This document shows, in pieces, positions 1 to 9,767 of a stretch of 64,000 nucleotides of DNA. Each line of letters starts with the position of its first letter. Position 1 is the first letter of the stretch. The notes under the pieces were generated by a model. It was not told where the DNA came from. It worked only from the letters and a program-made list of their open reading frames with translations, and searched no databases. Source of the stretch: Maribacter polysiphoniae (GTDB taxonomy: Bacteria; Bacteroidota; Bacteroidia; Flavobacteriales; Flavobacteriaceae); NCBI RefSeq assembly GCF_003148665.1, contig NZ_QGGQ01000015.1:29669-93668 (forward strand), given 5' to 3'. The position numbers were made by a program, and so were the translations under genes.

Positions 1-23
1 TTAAGCGTTTAATAGATACGAAA

Positions 24-806
24 ATGAATATTCTCGATAAAATAGTTAAAGACAAACGGATTGAGGTAAATCTGCGAAAAGGGTTGATTCCCTTATCCCA
101 ACTGGAGGCCTCTGTCCTTTTTGATCGCGATTCCGTTTCTTTGGCCCATGCGCTACGGAATAGTAGAACAGGGATAATTGCGGAACACAAGCGGCGTTCT
201 CCTTCCAAATCGGTCATAAATCAGGATTTGAATGTCCAGGATGTTGCAAAAGGCTATGAACAAGCAGGTGTTTGCGGCATGTCCGTGTTGACAGACGGCA
301 AATATTTCGGAGGTTCCTTGGATGATTTGCTGCTGGCCCGGGCAGCTGTAAAAATGCCGTTGTTACGGAAAGAATTCATTATTGACACCTATCAAATAAT
401 CGAAGCAAAGGCCTATGGTGCCGATGTCATATTATTGATTGCGGCCATATTATCCAAAGCCGAAATAAAAAGGTTTTCCGAATTGGCCAAAAGTTTGGGC
501 TTGGATGTCTTGTTGGAAGTACACAATGAGGAGGAACTACACAAATCCATCATGCCCAGTTTGGACATGTTGGGAGTAAACAATCGCAACCTAAAAACGT
601 TCGAGGTCAGTTTGGAAACCAGTAAGGAATTATCTGAAATCATCCCTGATGATTTTGTAAAAGTATCGGAAAGTGGCATTAGCAGTATTGAAGCCATCAA
701 GGAACTAAGACCCTATGGGTATCAAGGTTTCCTCATTGGTGAGAATTTTATGAAAACCGGGAATCCCGGCACAGGTGCAACTGAATTCATCAATGCCCTT
801 AATTAA
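24..806 (+). CDS. trpC: Indole-3-glycerol-phosphate synthase TrpC
   Basis: Closes the indole ring by converting carboxyphenylamino-deoxyribulose phosphate to indole-3-glycerol phosphate in the cytosolic tryptophan pathway. The 260-residue length fits a monofunctional TrpC barrel. Visible family motifs are EHKRRSPS (54-61, with catalytic Lys56), RKEFI (115-119), LLEVH (Glu165), GVNNRNL (184-190) and SESG (215-218). It is the first gene of the trpC-trpF-trpB-trpA run, so trpE, trpG and trpD probably lie just left of the window. The ATG is preceded by an A-rich leader. Confidence 0.96.
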   Translation: MNILDKIVKDKRIEVNLRKGLIPLSQLEASVLFDRDSVSLAHALRNSRTGIIAEHKRRSPSKSVINQDLNVQDVAKGYEQAGVCGMSVLTDGKYFGGSLDDLLLARAAVKMPLLRKEFIIDTYQIIEAKAYGADVILLIAAILSKAEIKRFSELAKSLGLDVLLEVHNEEELHKSIMPSLDMLGVNNRNLKTFEVSLETSKELSEIIPDDFVKVSESGISSIEAIKELRPYGYQGFLIGENFMKTGNPGTGATEFINALN

Positions 807-815
807 TTACAAACA

Positions 816-1478
816 ATGAGCCAATACCACAAAAACACAGACACTTCCAAAAGGGAACCCCTTAGGATAAAAGTCTGTGGTATGAATCTTAACACTGCTG
901 AAGTTGGGGCTTTACAACCAGATTATTTGGGCTTTATTTTCTGGGAACCCTCAAAAAGGAATTTCACTGGCAAACCAGCGGTACTTCCCCATAGTATTAA
1001 AAAGGTCGGTGTTTTTGTCGATGCCTATATCGAAGAGATCATCGAAATGGTCAATACCCATCAACTTTTGGCAGTTCAATTACATGGTAAGGAGACCCCC
1101 GAATTCTGTCGTATGCTAAAAAGTGAATTGAAAGGGATCGATATCATCAAAGTGTTTTCTGTTAAAGAAACATTTGATTTTAAAGCACTTGAGCCTTTCG
1201 AATCGGTATGTGATTACTTCCTTTTCGACACTAAAGGTAAATTACCCGGTGGGAACGGCTATAAGTTCAATTGGCGTATTTTAAGGAATTACCCATCTAA
1301 AAAACCATATTTCCTAAGTGGCGGGATTGGTTTGGGGGATTTGGAATCGATCAAGGAATTTATAAAGCAACCCGAATCAAACCTTTGCCACGCCATTGAT
1401 GTGAACAGCAAATTTGAAATTAAACCGGGCCTTAAGGACATCGGTACATTAAAAGAATTTATAAAGAAATTAAAATGA
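816..1478 (+). CDS. trpF: Phosphoribosylanthranilate isomerase TrpF
   Basis: Isomerises phosphoribosylanthranilate to the substrate of TrpC. The family signature KVCGM carries the catalytic Cys21, and the catalytic acid is Asp138 in [18 protein letters not shown] (168-172) forms the phosphate-binding end of the barrel. The N-terminus has a hydrophilic tail of about 17 residues before the first strand, so the true start could be slightly further in. The stop overlaps the trpB start in an ATGA, indicating translational coupling. It lies 9 bp after trpC. Confidence 0.95.
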   Translation: MSQYHKNTDTSKREPLRIKVCGMNLNTAEVGALQPDYLGFIFWEPSKRNFTGKPAVLPHSIKKVGVFVDAYIEEIIEMVNTHQLLAVQLHGKETPEFCRMLKSELKGIDIIKVFSVKETFDFKALEPFESVCDYFLFDTKGKLPGGNGYKFNWRILRNYPSKKPYFLSGGIGLGDLESIKEFIKQPESNLCHAIDVNSKFEIKPGLKDIGTLKEFIKKLK

Positions 1479-2656
1479 ATTATAACGCAGACGAAAAAGG
1501 CTACTATGGCGAGTTTGGAGGGGCTTTTATACCCGAAATGCTATATCCCAATACTGAGGAATTACGCCAGAATTACATCCAGATCATGGAAGAACCTTCG
1601 TTCAAAAAGGAATTCGACCAGTTATTAAAGGATTATGTTGGGCGACCTACCCCATTATATCACGCAAAAAGACTTTCTGAAAAATACAACACAAAAATAT
1701 ATCTTAAAAGGGAAGATCTGTGCCATACAGGCGCCCATAAGGTAAACAATACCATTGGGCAGATACTCATGGCCAAAAAGTTGGGCAAAACCAGGATCAT
1801 CGCCGAAACTGGTGCCGGCCAACATGGTGTTGCCACTGCCACGGTTTGTGCTTTAATGGGAATACAATGTGTAGTGTATATGGGTGAGATCGATATTGCA
1901 CGACAAGCGCCGAATGTCGCCCGAATGAAAATGTTAGGTGCCGAAGTGCGCCCAGCATTATCAGGAAGTAGAACATTAAAGGATGCTACCAATGAGGCTA
2001 TCCGCGATTGGATCAATAATCCGGTAGATACGCATTACATCATTGGCTCTGTGGTTGGACCACACCCCTACCCTGATATGGTGGCCCGATTTCAATCCGT
2101 GATTTCCAAAGAGATAAAATCACAGTTAAAAGAAAAAGAAGGGACTGAAAACCCCGATTATGTAGTGGCTTGCGTTGGTGGTGGCAGTAATGCCGCTGGT
2201 GCCTTTTATCATTATTTGGATAATCCCAATGTTGGAATCATAGCGGTAGAAGCCGCAGGTAAAGGCATCGACTCCGGCGAAAGTGCCGCTACTTCGGTCT
2301 TAGGGAAGGTCGGTATCATTCATGGTAGTAAAACCTTATTGATGCAAACCCCAGACGGACAAATAACAGAACCCTATTCCATATCAGCCGGACTCGATTA
2401 CCCCGGTGTAGGTCCCATGCATGCCCATTTATACCGGTCTGGCCGCGGTGAGTTTGTTTCAATTACCGATGACGATGCCATGAAGGCTGGATTATTGTTA
2501 TCGAAGTTGGAAGGTATTATCCCAGCCATCGAAAGCTCACATGCCCTGGCCCTATTAGAACATAAAACATTTAAACCGGACGATATCGTGGTTATAAACC
2601 TATCAGGTCGTGGAGATAAGGACCTCGATACGTATATCAACTACTTTAAGCTTTAG
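1475..2656 (+). CDS. trpB: Tryptophan synthase beta chain TrpB
   Basis: PLP enzyme that condenses indole with serine to give tryptophan, working in complex with TrpA. The PLP lysine is Lys89 in [10 protein letters not shown]; the phosphate-binding loop GGGSNA lies near residue 235. The length of 393 residues is typical of TrpB1, which pairs with an alpha subunit. The start overlaps the trpF stop by four bases. A palindromic element sits between this gene and trpA. Confidence 0.97.
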   Translation: MNYNADEKGYYGEFGGAFIPEMLYPNTEELRQNYIQIMEEPSFKKEFDQLLKDYVGRPTPLYHAKRLSEKYNTKIYLKREDLCHTGAHKVNNTIGQILMAKKLGKTRIIAETGAGQHGVATATVCALMGIQCVVYMGEIDIARQAPNVARMKMLGAEVRPALSGSRTLKDATNEAIRDWINNPVDTHYIIGSVVGPHPYPDMVARFQSVISKEIKSQLKEKEGTENPDYVVACVGGGSNAAGAFYHYLDNPNVGIIAVEAAGKGIDSGESAATSVLGKVGIIHGSKTLLMQTPDGQITEPYSISAGLDYPGVGPMHAHLYRSGRGEFVSITDDDAMKAGLLLSKLEGIIPAIESSHALALLEHKTFKPDDIVVINLSGRGDKDLDTYINYFKL

Positions 2657-2670
2657 TCCTTTTTTTTGAC

Positions 2671-2691
2671 GTTCCCACCCAAGTGGGAATG
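2671..2691. repeat. Palindromic element between trpB and trpA
   Basis: A perfect 7-bp inverted repeat, TTCCCAC (2672-2678) and GTGGGAA (2683-2689), with a CCAA loop sits in the trpB-trpA junction. The form, a G/C-rich arm ending in GGGAATGA, resembles small dispersed palindromic repeats common in bacterial intergenic DNA. I saw no second copy in this window. No U-tract follows, so a strong terminator is unlikely. It could stabilise upstream mRNA or form part of the trpA leader. Confidence 0.5.
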
Positions 2692-2706
2692 AAAAACTTA
2701 CACAAG

Positions 2707-3468
2707 ATGAACAGAATAAACCAAAAACTCGAAGAGGACAAAAAAATCCTTTCCATTTATTTTACCGCTGGATATCCAAAACTGAACGACACGGTGAAAA
2801 TCATTCAAGATCTGGAAAAAAATGGTGTTGACCTGATCGAAATCGGATTGCCTTTTTCAGACCCACTGGCAGACGGACCTACCATTCAAAAAAGTTCAAC
2901 GGCGGCTTTAAAAAACGGGATGCATACCGAATTACTTTTTGAACAGTTAAAGGATATTCGTAAAACGGTATCCATACCCTTGATCATTATGGGCTATTTT
3001 AATCCCATATTCCAGTATGGGGTCGAAGCCTTTTGTAAACGTTGTCAGGAAATTGGGATAGACGGACTCATTCTCCCCGATTTACCCCTAGATGTATACC
3101 TAAAGGATTATGAAGCCATTTTTGTAAAATACGGACTGGTCAATGTATTTCTTATAACGCCCCAAACCAGTGACAAACGCATTAAGCAGATTGATAATGC
3201 TTCCAACGGATTCATCTATATGGTAAGCTCGGCGAGCACAACAGGAGCCACAACCGGTTTTGGGGAAGAACAAAAAACCTATTTTGGGCGTATTGCGGCA
3301 CTAAACCTCAACACCCCCCAAATTGTCGGGTTTGGAATCAATAATGCCGAAACATTTGACCAAGCGACCCAAACCACCGCAGGGGCCATTATCGGCTCAG
3401 CCTTTATCAAACATATAACCCAATTTGGGATTGACACAATCTCCGATTTTATTAAAACCATTCGCTAA
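2707..3468 (+). CDS. trpA: Tryptophan synthase alpha chain TrpA
   Basis: Cleaves indole-3-glycerol phosphate to indole and passes indole to TrpB. The motif IEIGLPFSDPLADGP contains the catalytic Glu45 and Asp56 (numbered from the chosen start). I chose the ATG at 2707, giving 253 residues beginning MNRINQKL, because homologues begin this way. In-frame GTG 2683 and ATG 2689 would add six to eight residues and fall inside the palindrome. It is the last clear biosynthetic gene of the operon. Confidence 0.95.
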   Translation: MNRINQKLEEDKKILSIYFTAGYPKLNDTVKIIQDLEKNGVDLIEIGLPFSDPLADGPTIQKSSTAALKNGMHTELLFEQLKDIRKTVSIPLIIMGYFNPIFQYGVEAFCKRCQEIGIDGLILPDLPLDVYLKDYEAIFVKYGLVNVFLITPQTSDKRIKQIDNASNGFIYMVSSASTTGATTGFGEEQKTYFGRIAALNLNTPQIVGFGINNAETFDQATQTTAGAIIGSAFIKHITQFGIDTISDFIKTIR

Positions 3469-3471
3469 ACT

Positions 3472-3696
3472 ATGGAATTCATCAACAATTGGAAACTTGT
3501 CATTTTGCTTTGCCTAACCTTAGGCTTGGCCCCTTTTTTTCCCGAACCCCATATTTGGGGTAAAATCCGTTGGATTACGGGTGGCGCAAACGGTATGGCC
3601 TTTATGGACTGGTTTGATGTGCTTTTGCATGGTTTTCCATTTATCCTTTTGATCCGACTGATTATTTTAAAGGTAATCGGCTTGTTGAAAAACTAG
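3472..3696 (+). CDS. Small conserved membrane protein
   Basis: A 74-residue protein starting three bases after trpA. It has two hydrophobic segments (about 8-24 and 52-71) separated by a polar stretch, and a Pro-rich LAPFFPEPH motif after the first. Small proteins of this type are sometimes labelled RND transporter in databases, but nothing here supports transport activity. Its position suggests cotranscription with the trp operon. Function unknown. Confidence 0.75.
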   Translation: MEFINNWKLVILLCLTLGLAPFFPEPHIWGKIRWITGGANGMAFMDWFDVLLHGFPFILLIRLIILKVIGLLKN

Positions 3697-3733
3697 AAAT
3701 GCCTACTTTTAAATTCTTATCCCAATAAAGAAA

Positions 3734-5230
3734 ATGAAGAAAATTGTCGCCTTATTTCTAGTTTTGACCTCAGGGTATGCTATCGCCCAAAATGATGATG
3801 ATTTAAAAACATATATCAGCCATACTATCAATGAATTACAGGAATTCGTAGCCATACCCAATGATGCTTTGGATCATGCGGATATCAACAGAAACCTGAC
3901 CTGGCTGACCAAGAAGTTCAATGAAAGGGGATTTAACTCGAGTATTTTACCCACTACCGGGGAATCATTGTTCTTTGCGGCCTTACCCATGGAAGACAAT
4001 AAACCCACCATTCTTTTTTATATGCATCTTGATGGGCAATCGGTTGACCCTGCCAAATGGGACCAACCCAACCCATATCACGTCGTGTTGAAATCAAAAG
4101 ATGGTGATCAATGGAAGACACAACCTTTTGACAGCCTAACGAACAACCTTAATTATGACTGGCGGCTTTTTGGTCGTTCAACGTCGGATGACAAAGGTCC
4201 TATTGTTATGTTGTTGAACACCATTGATCTTTTGAAAAAAAATAATGTTTCCCTGCCTTTCAATGTCAAGGTGATCTTGGATAGTGAGGAGGAAAAAAGC
4301 AGTAAACCACTTCCCGAAGCGGTAAAGGAATACCGCGATTTGTTTAAAGCTGATTTCCTGGTCATTAATGATGGACCAGTACATGTATCCGGAAAACCTA
4401 CCATTGTATACGGTTGTAGAGGCATCACCACACTTTCTTTGACCACCTATGGTCCCTTAAAACCACAACATAGTGGGCATTATGGCAATTACGCCCCCAA
4501 TCCTGGTTTTCAATTGGCACAACTGTTGGCCAGTATGAAGGATGCAAATGGAAAAGTATTGATCAACGGCTATTATGACGGTATTACGTTGGATCCAACA
4601 ACCATGGAAATTCTAAAAAATGTCCCCGATGATGCCACGACCATCAATAATAACCTATCGATAAAAACACCGGAACAAGTAGGTAGTTTTTATCAGGAGT
4701 CATTGCAGTACCCTTCTTTGAATATTCGTGGATTAAGTTCTGGATGGGTAGGTGAAAAAGCACGGACCATCATTCCAGAAAGTGCCACAGCCGAAATTGA
4801 TATGCGCTTGGTACCTGAAACCGATGGAACGAAATTGAAGGGCCTTGTCAAGAAACATATCGAAAACCAAGGATTTTACATCATGGATAAGCTTCCCACC
4901 AAGGAGGATCGTATGGCACATGACAAAATCATCACTATCACTGAGGGCTCTGTAACCAATGCCTTCAGAACCGACCTGAATAATGCCTATGGGAATTTCT
5001 TGGTCGATGTTCTCAAAGAATCCTTTGGGGAGGATGTGGTTCAGATTCGGATTATGGGAGGAACGGTCCCCATTGGACCTTTTATCAATGAATTGAAGAT
5101 TCCAGCTTTTATTGTCCCCATGGTAAACGCCGACAACAATCAGCACAGTCCCAATGAAAATCTAAAAATCGGTCAAATTGCCTATGGCATCAAAGCCTTT
5201 TATGGGATTTTAAGTACGGGAATGAATTGA
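3734..5230 (+). CDS. Secreted M20-family metallopeptidase
   Basis: Predicted zinc exopeptidase exported by an N-terminal signal peptide (about 1-18, ending YAIA|Q). The M20 metal motifs are visible: His98 and Asp100 in MHLDG, bridging Asp152 in STSDDKGP, and the Glu pair at 185-186 in DSEEE. A central dimerisation or lid domain interrupts the catalytic halves in the usual way. It probably trims peptides in the periplasm or at the cell surface. Substrate cannot be read from the sequence. It is followed by a convergent TPR gene. Confidence 0.88.
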   Translation: MKKIVALFLVLTSGYAIAQNDDDLKTYISHTINELQEFVAIPNDALDHADINRNLTWLTKKFNERGFNSSILPTTGESLFFAALPMEDNKPTILFYMHLDGQSVDPAKWDQPNPYHVVLKSKDGDQWKTQPFDSLTNNLNYDWRLFGRSTSDDKGPIVMLLNTIDLLKKNNVSLPFNVKVILDSEEEKSSKPLPEAVKEYRDLFKADFLVINDGPVHVSGKPTIVYGCRGITTLSLTTYGPLKPQHSGHYGNYAPNPGFQLAQLLASMKDANGKVLINGYYDGITLDPTTMEILKNVPDDATTINNNLSIKTPEQVGSFYQESLQYPSLNIRGLSSGWVGEKARTIIPESATAEIDMRLVPETDGTKLKGLVKKHIENQGFYIMDKLPTKEDRMAHDKIITITEGSVTNAFRTDLNNAYGNFLVDVLKESFGEDVVQIRIMGGTVPIGPFINELKIPAFIVPMVNADNNQHSPNENLKIGQIAYGIKAFYGILSTGMN

Positions 5231-5240
5231 TTCATACAAT

Positions 5241-5281
5241 CACAACAGTTGTGAAGGTTATGTTGTAACCAAGGAAACCTT
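5241..5281. other. Three small adjacent hairpins between convergent genes
   Basis: Between the convergent M20 and TPR genes lie three consecutive small dyads: CACAAC/GTTGTG (5241-5253), GGTTA/TAACC (5256-5270) and AAGG/CCTT (5271-5281). None has a good U-tract. They may serve as a weak transcription end region; this is inference. Confidence 0.3.
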
Positions 5282-5312
5282 ACCATTTTGGGAAACAGCC
5301 ATTTTATAGGGG

Positions 5313-6038
5313 CTATAATCCCGTAGCCAACATCTCCTTGGCCTTTTTTATATACTCTTGATGCAACTTATAGCTTGGTTTTGACATACCCACTGATTCG
5401 GTGGAAATGTCATTTAGGATGGTTCTTGCCTTTTCAGTTTGTCCGTTTCGGATATAAAATTTAGCCAGTCCCAAACGTTCTTGATACCTACTATAGGGAG
5501 CATTGAATTGCTCAAGGAGTGTTTCCGCCTTGGCGATGTCCCCCGTTTTTTCCAAAGCCAACCCATATAAGAACATGGCCTTTGACTTCTTAAATCTGGG
5601 AGAATCCTCAATGACCTTGATTTTTGCAATTACCTCTGCATATTGTTCGGAGTAATAAAGGGCCTCAATAAGATTCGAGATGGCATAATAATCCTTTTTA
5701 AAAGTTCCCTTTAGGGAAGACTTATAAAGTTCAATGGCCTTTTCATACTGTTCGGACCCAAGATAGGCATCCGCCAAAGCGACCCTATTCTCGAAGGTAT
5801 CGGAAAAATCGAGCTTTTTCTCCAAATCCGCGATTTTCTTCGTTGGATTGATCACTGCGGTTAAGCCTTCTTGAACCTTCCCGATATCCTGCTTCTGAAA
5901 AACATACAAAAACAGATACAACAACGAACCCAAAAGGGGCAAAAACAAGATTACGAAATACCAATAAAACTGATTCTTATTCACAAAACAATGATAAAGA
6001 CAATACCCTTGTAATGCGATAATGAAATAATAATACAT
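5313..6038 (-). CDS. Membrane-anchored TPR protein
   Basis: A 241-residue protein. Two N-terminal transmembrane segments (about 3-18 and 25-46) resemble the short membrane module at the N-terminus of cardiolipin synthases (PLDc_N type). They are followed by at least four tetratricopeptide-like helical repeats from about residue 75 (for example ALADAYLGSEQYEKAIELY). TPRs mediate protein contacts; here they would face the cytosol or periplasm from the inner membrane. It lies downstream of ppc on the same strand. Specific role unknown. Confidence 0.8.
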   Translation of the reverse strand: MYYYFIIALQGYCLYHCFVNKNQFYWYFVILFLPLLGSLLYLFLYVFQKQDIGKVQEGLTAVINPTKKIADLEKKLDFSDTFENRVALADAYLGSEQYEKAIELYKSSLKGTFKKDYYAISNLIEALYYSEQYAEVIAKIKVIEDSPRFKKSKAMFLYGLALEKTGDIAKAETLLEQFNAPYSRYQERLGLAKFYIRNGQTEKARTILNDISTESVGMSKPSYKLHQEYIKKAKEMLATGL

Positions 6039-6106
6039 AGTGTTATACCTTATATCCTGATTTTAGGCCTAAATTCCTTCCCTCTATTTCAATCCGGGTA
6101 TTGGTC

Positions 6107-8650
6107 TTAAGCCGAATTTCTACTAGCATTAATATTCCCGTAAAGAGATCTTGTAACAATTTTCTCATACAACTCCTTATAGGTCGTGTTTTGACCTATT
6201 CTCTGTAATGCATATTGTTGGATCACCAATAGCGGAAGAACGATGTTCTCCCTAATTTGGATAGACTCCCTAGAAATAGCTTCATTTTCCATTAAAACAT
6301 CGTAACCGGAAATCAGCAACAACATCTCTTTGGACAGTTCATACTCCTTATGCAGGATATTCCAAAATTCACCATATTTTTCATCCTCTTTCATATAACT
6401 GGTGAGTTCAAAATAACATTTGGTAAGCGACATCATACTATTATGCATCAATGCCTTGAAAAAAGGAACCTCTTTGTACATTTTCTTCAATTCCCTAAGT
6501 CTACCCGTTTCCCGGATTGTCTTAATCGCGGTGCCTATTCCAAAATACCCTGGGACATTCTGTTTTAATTGGCTCCAAGACCCCACGAAGGAGATGGCCC
6601 TAAGGTCACTCAAGGTCAATTTTGCCTTATTACCCCGTTTTCCGGGTCTACTACCAATATTGGCTTTTTGGTAATACTTAAGGGTACTTCTATTTTCCAG
6701 ATACGAAATGAACATTTCGTGCTGCTTCAATGCATCGTATTTGGCAAAACTCAATTCGGACAATTCCTCAAGGAGTTTACGGTGTTCCTTGGAAATCACG
6801 TTTTCCTTACCAAATAGATTATTCGACAATCCTGCGGTCAACAATTGCTCACTATTGTGCTTAAACTGTTCCTTGGTACCATACGTACTCGTTATGGTCT
6901 GCCCTTGTATGGTAAGTTGTATTTCATGGTTGGCGATATCCTTGGTCTGTGAGGCATAAAAACGATGTGTTTTACCACCACCACGGGCTGGTGGCCCTCC
7001 ACGTCCGTCAAAAAACAAGGCTTTGACATGGTTCTTTTTACAAACCTTGGAAAGCTGTTCTTTGGTTTTTAGAATGGACCAGTTGGCCTTTACATAACCT
7101 CCATCCTTTGTACCATCGGAAAAACCGAGCATCATGGTCTGACTGTCATTTCTTTGATTCAAGTGACTGCGATATTCGGGCAGATCAAATAAATATTGCA
7201 TGACACCCTCGGCTTCCGACATGCCCTTCATGGTTTCGAATAGTGGGATTATATCAAAGGTGATACTATCATCTTGCCATCCACTCCATCTAAACAAGCC
7301 ATAAACAAACAATACAGAGAAAATATCCTCTGAATTACTGATGATATATCGATTACAGCCATCCTCCCCATTTTTGGCTTGTATTTCTTTTAGTTGTTGT
7401 ATGTTCAATAAAGTATCACGCACTATGTCCTCGTACGTATCCGGATCGGCCTTGATGTTTTCCTTTACCAACAAATTCACCAATTCCGACTCTGAGAGTT
7501 CATCCAAACTTTCCTTGATATACCCGGTATTCTTTAAAATAGTTTCAACGACCAAAATATGTTTGCTATGGTCCTGACGGATATCCAAAGTGGCAAAATG
7601 TGTCTTAAAGATCTTTACCTTATCTATAAAATGATCGAGCATTCCCAAATAGAGTCCGTGGTAATCGTTGCGTAATAGCTCCCGCATGGTCATTAGGGGA
7701 TCTACGATCTCCTGAAAGGAAATACTCTTTGCAGGATTGAACATTGCGGAGTACAATTTATTGCGCAATTCCTTTAAGGGACCTTGTACCTTTTTAAAGG
7801 TTAATTTTTTCTGTAGGGACTTCAGGTCATTATAATAACATTTCATAAGATTCAACCGAAGATCATCGGCTACGTTCTTGGTAATTTCCGCGGTCACAAA
7901 AGGATTACCATCCCTATCGCCCCCTGGCCAGAACCCAAGCTTCATGATATTATGATTCTCAAAATCATCATTATCGATATTCTCTTTTATATAGGCATAC
8001 AAATCGCCCATGGCGTCATAATACACATTCCTTAGGATGTAAATGATATTCTTAGCCTCGTCGAAAGGGGTGGGTTTTTGGCTGTTGATCAATGAAGTAA
8101 GCCCCAATTGCTGTAAGGTCACATCAATATCGTCTATTTTATTATCCACTATGAGGGATCGAAGATCATTCATGATATCAAGAACGGCCGGCGTATAGAA
8201 TTGGGTTGGGTGCGCCGTCAAAACGATCCGCGCACTAAACGTTGATAATTTTTCGGCAACCTTGTCCCAGCTTTTGGTTCTATTGACCAGTTGGAAGTAA
8301 TCCTTGATCGAAAGTGAATCGCTATGCTCCTGAAGCTTCGGAAAGGCAGCATCCTCAACACTATCGTATAATACAACCTGTCTTTCCACATATTGAATGA
8401 TTCGGAACATAAAATCTATCTGGTCCTTTTCTTCCTTGATATCCACATAATTCTTGAAGAATGATTCAAGAATATCCTGGGGATTAAGTCCTTCTTTAAG
8501 CCCTTGTTTGGATTGATGGTGTAAAAGTGGCACGACCATACCCACATTCTCAATATTCCTATACGGAAGATTCAGAAACAGACTGTTGTAGACATTGAAC
8601 TTATTCTGTACCGATTTTTTAAACTCCTCTAATCTTTCTGTTTGATGCAT
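6107..8650 (-). CDS. ppc: Phosphoenolpyruvate carboxylase
   Basis: Carboxylates PEP to oxaloacetate, replenishing the TCA cycle. At 847 residues it is slightly short for the family but complete. Catalytic signatures are present: LTAHPTQ with the catalytic His, FWPGGDRDGNPFV, and the glycine-rich loop GGPPARGGGKTHRF. The C-terminus ends in a short extra tail after the usual asparagine-rich end (NINASRNSA). The gene is monocistronic or leads into the TPR gene 68 bp downstream. Confidence 0.95.
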   Translation of the reverse strand: MHQTERLEEFKKSVQNKFNVYNSLFLNLPYRNIENVGMVVPLLHHQSKQGLKEGLNPQDILESFFKNYVDIKEEKDQIDFMFRIIQYVERQVVLYDSVEDAAFPKLQEHSDSLSIKDYFQLVNRTKSWDKVAEKLSTFSARIVLTAHPTQFYTPAVLDIMNDLRSLIVDNKIDDIDVTLQQLGLTSLINSQKPTPFDEAKNIIYILRNVYYDAMGDLYAYIKENIDNDDFENHNIMKLGFWPGGDRDGNPFVTAEITKNVADDLRLNLMKCYYNDLKSLQKKLTFKKVQGPLKELRNKLYSAMFNPAKSISFQEIVDPLMTMRELLRNDYHGLYLGMLDHFIDKVKIFKTHFATLDIRQDHSKHILVVETILKNTGYIKESLDELSESELVNLLVKENIKADPDTYEDIVRDTLLNIQQLKEIQAKNGEDGCNRYIISNSEDIFSVLFVYGLFRWSGWQDDSITFDIIPLFETMKGMSEAEGVMQYLFDLPEYRSHLNQRNDSQTMMLGFSDGTKDGGYVKANWSILKTKEQLSKVCKKNHVKALFFDGRGGPPARGGGKTHRFYASQTKDIANHEIQLTIQGQTITSTYGTKEQFKHNSEQLLTAGLSNNLFGKENVISKEHRKLLEELSELSFAKYDALKQHEMFISYLENRSTLKYYQKANIGSRPGKRGNKAKLTLSDLRAISFVGSWSQLKQNVPGYFGIGTAIKTIRETGRLRELKKMYKEVPFFKALMHNSMMSLTKCYFELTSYMKEDEKYGEFWNILHKEYELSKEMLLLISGYDVLMENEAISRESIQIRENIVLPLLVIQQYALQRIGQNTTYKELYEKIVTRSLYGNINASRNSA

Positions 8651-8739
8651 AGACTTTAATAAATGTACCCTTATTTCACACGGATACGGATTTACTTACC
8701 TCGTTTGACTTGACAAATATCGGCATATTACGCATAACA

Positions 8740-8772
8740 TTATTTGCTTATTTTATCAAATAACAAAATAAG
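8740..8772. other. Mutually exclusive AT-rich hairpins
   Basis: Two inverted repeats share the middle segment: TTATTTG (8740-8746) with CAAATAA (8757-8763), and CTTATTTT (8747-8754) with AAAATAAG (8765-8772). Only one can form at a time. The site is downstream of the UDG-like gene and upstream of ppc on the minus strand. The composition is very AT-rich, so chance is possible. Confidence 0.3.
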
Positions 8773-8805
8773 GTTCTGTTACCATAAAACCAACACTAAA
8801 CGCAA

Positions 8806-9504
8806 TTAAATATCTGATGGTTTCCCTTTAATCCCTTTAAAAAAGGGCCTGTATTGCAACTCCCTATAATCCAAGGTGTTGAACTTCGGGTTTTCCGCCT
8901 TTAACATCTTATAGTGCAACAGGCTCCCGACTGCCCTATTGGCAGCCCCAGAAGGTGCTGTCAAGGAAACGGTTTGTATCACTCTTCGCCCCCCTTCTTT
9001 CGGGGACAGGCAAAACCGGTGTATTCTTGGCACTTGGGAATCTACCAGTTCCAAATTAATTTGATGCTCTTTCAAATGCCGTCGAAAAAAATATTCCGGG
9101 CCGTTTTTACTGTTTCCACCAGTGAAAAGCAGGGTATCGACCTTATCGTACTTTTTAAGATACCCAATAAGGTTTCTAAGTTGTATATTCTGCATTCCCA
9201 GATCCGACGCATCTATTTTGGCACGTTCAGCACTTTGAACGATATCACATATTCCGATTTTGTGTTGTACCAAAAACCTTTTTCGTTGTGCAATGGCCTC
9301 CTCACTTGTTTCAAATTTCAAATCCAATTGAAAAATCCTATCAAGGATGGTCCACAATTGTCCATCCCTACTGCCATAGCAGAAATCGACATCGCCCTCC
9401 TTCAACAGCCCCGTTGTAAATCTCGGAGGCGGCAAGGTACCGACAATCAATTTCGTTGCTTCCTTAAACAGAAAGGGTTCATAAGGATGGGAATGAAGAA
9501 ACAT
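8806..9504 (-). CDS. Uracil-DNA glycosylase family protein
   Basis: A 232-residue protein with the early motif LIVGTLPPPR, typical of Bacteroidota members of the uracil-DNA glycosylase superfamily (MUG/TDG-like fold), and a later LLFTGGNSKNGPE. These correspond in position to the motif A and core beta-strand regions of the superfamily. It would excise damaged bases in repair, but the catalytic residue is not certain from sequence alone. It is divergent from the THX gene. Confidence 0.7.
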   Translation of the reverse strand: MFLHSHPYEPFLFKEATKLIVGTLPPPRFTTGLLKEGDVDFCYGSRDGQLWTILDRIFQLDLKFETSEEAIAQRKRFLVQHKIGICDIVQSAERAKIDASDLGMQNIQLRNLIGYLKKYDKVDTLLFTGGNSKNGPEYFFRRHLKEHQINLELVDSQVPRIHRFCLSPKEGGRRVIQTVSLTAPSGAANRAVGSLLHYKMLKAENPKFNTLDYRELQYRPFFKGIKGKPSDI

Positions 9505-9635
9505 ATCGTTTATCTAGGTCTTAGCGGAAAAAAGTTTGATTTCGCCAATCAGCCATACCGTTTTTAATGATTGTAAACTTTATTGACAATCTCTTATAAA
9601 ATCAGTACTTTTAAAGGTAACAAAAAATCATAACT

Positions 9636-9764
9636 ATGGGAAGAGGGGACAAAAAGACGAGAAAAGGAAAAATCGCCAACAATTCATATGGCGCAAGAAG
9701 ACCTAGAAAAATAAAGAAAAGACCTACCGTGGAAGAAAAAATAGATATCAAAAAAAAGAAATAA
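9636..9764 (+). CDS. 30S ribosomal protein THX
   Basis: A 42-codon gene encoding a very basic peptide that starts MGRGDKKTRKGKI and continues NNSYGARRPRK, the signature of the bacterial THX family, a small 30S subunit protein. It is easily missed because it is so short. The protein has 20 Lys/Arg residues of 42. The upstream DNA holds TTGACA (9583-9588) and TACTTTTA (9606-9613), a possible imperfect promoter. It ends three bases before the oppositely oriented lipoprotein stop. Confidence 0.88.
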   Translation: MGRGDKKTRKGKIANNSYGARRPRKIKKRPTVEEKIDIKKKK

Positions 9765-9767
9765 ACC

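Noticed and set aside
8914..9567. Plus-strand frame of 217 residues opposite the UDG-like gene
   Set aside because: It is antisense to a supported gene; composition is odd and no motif is visible.
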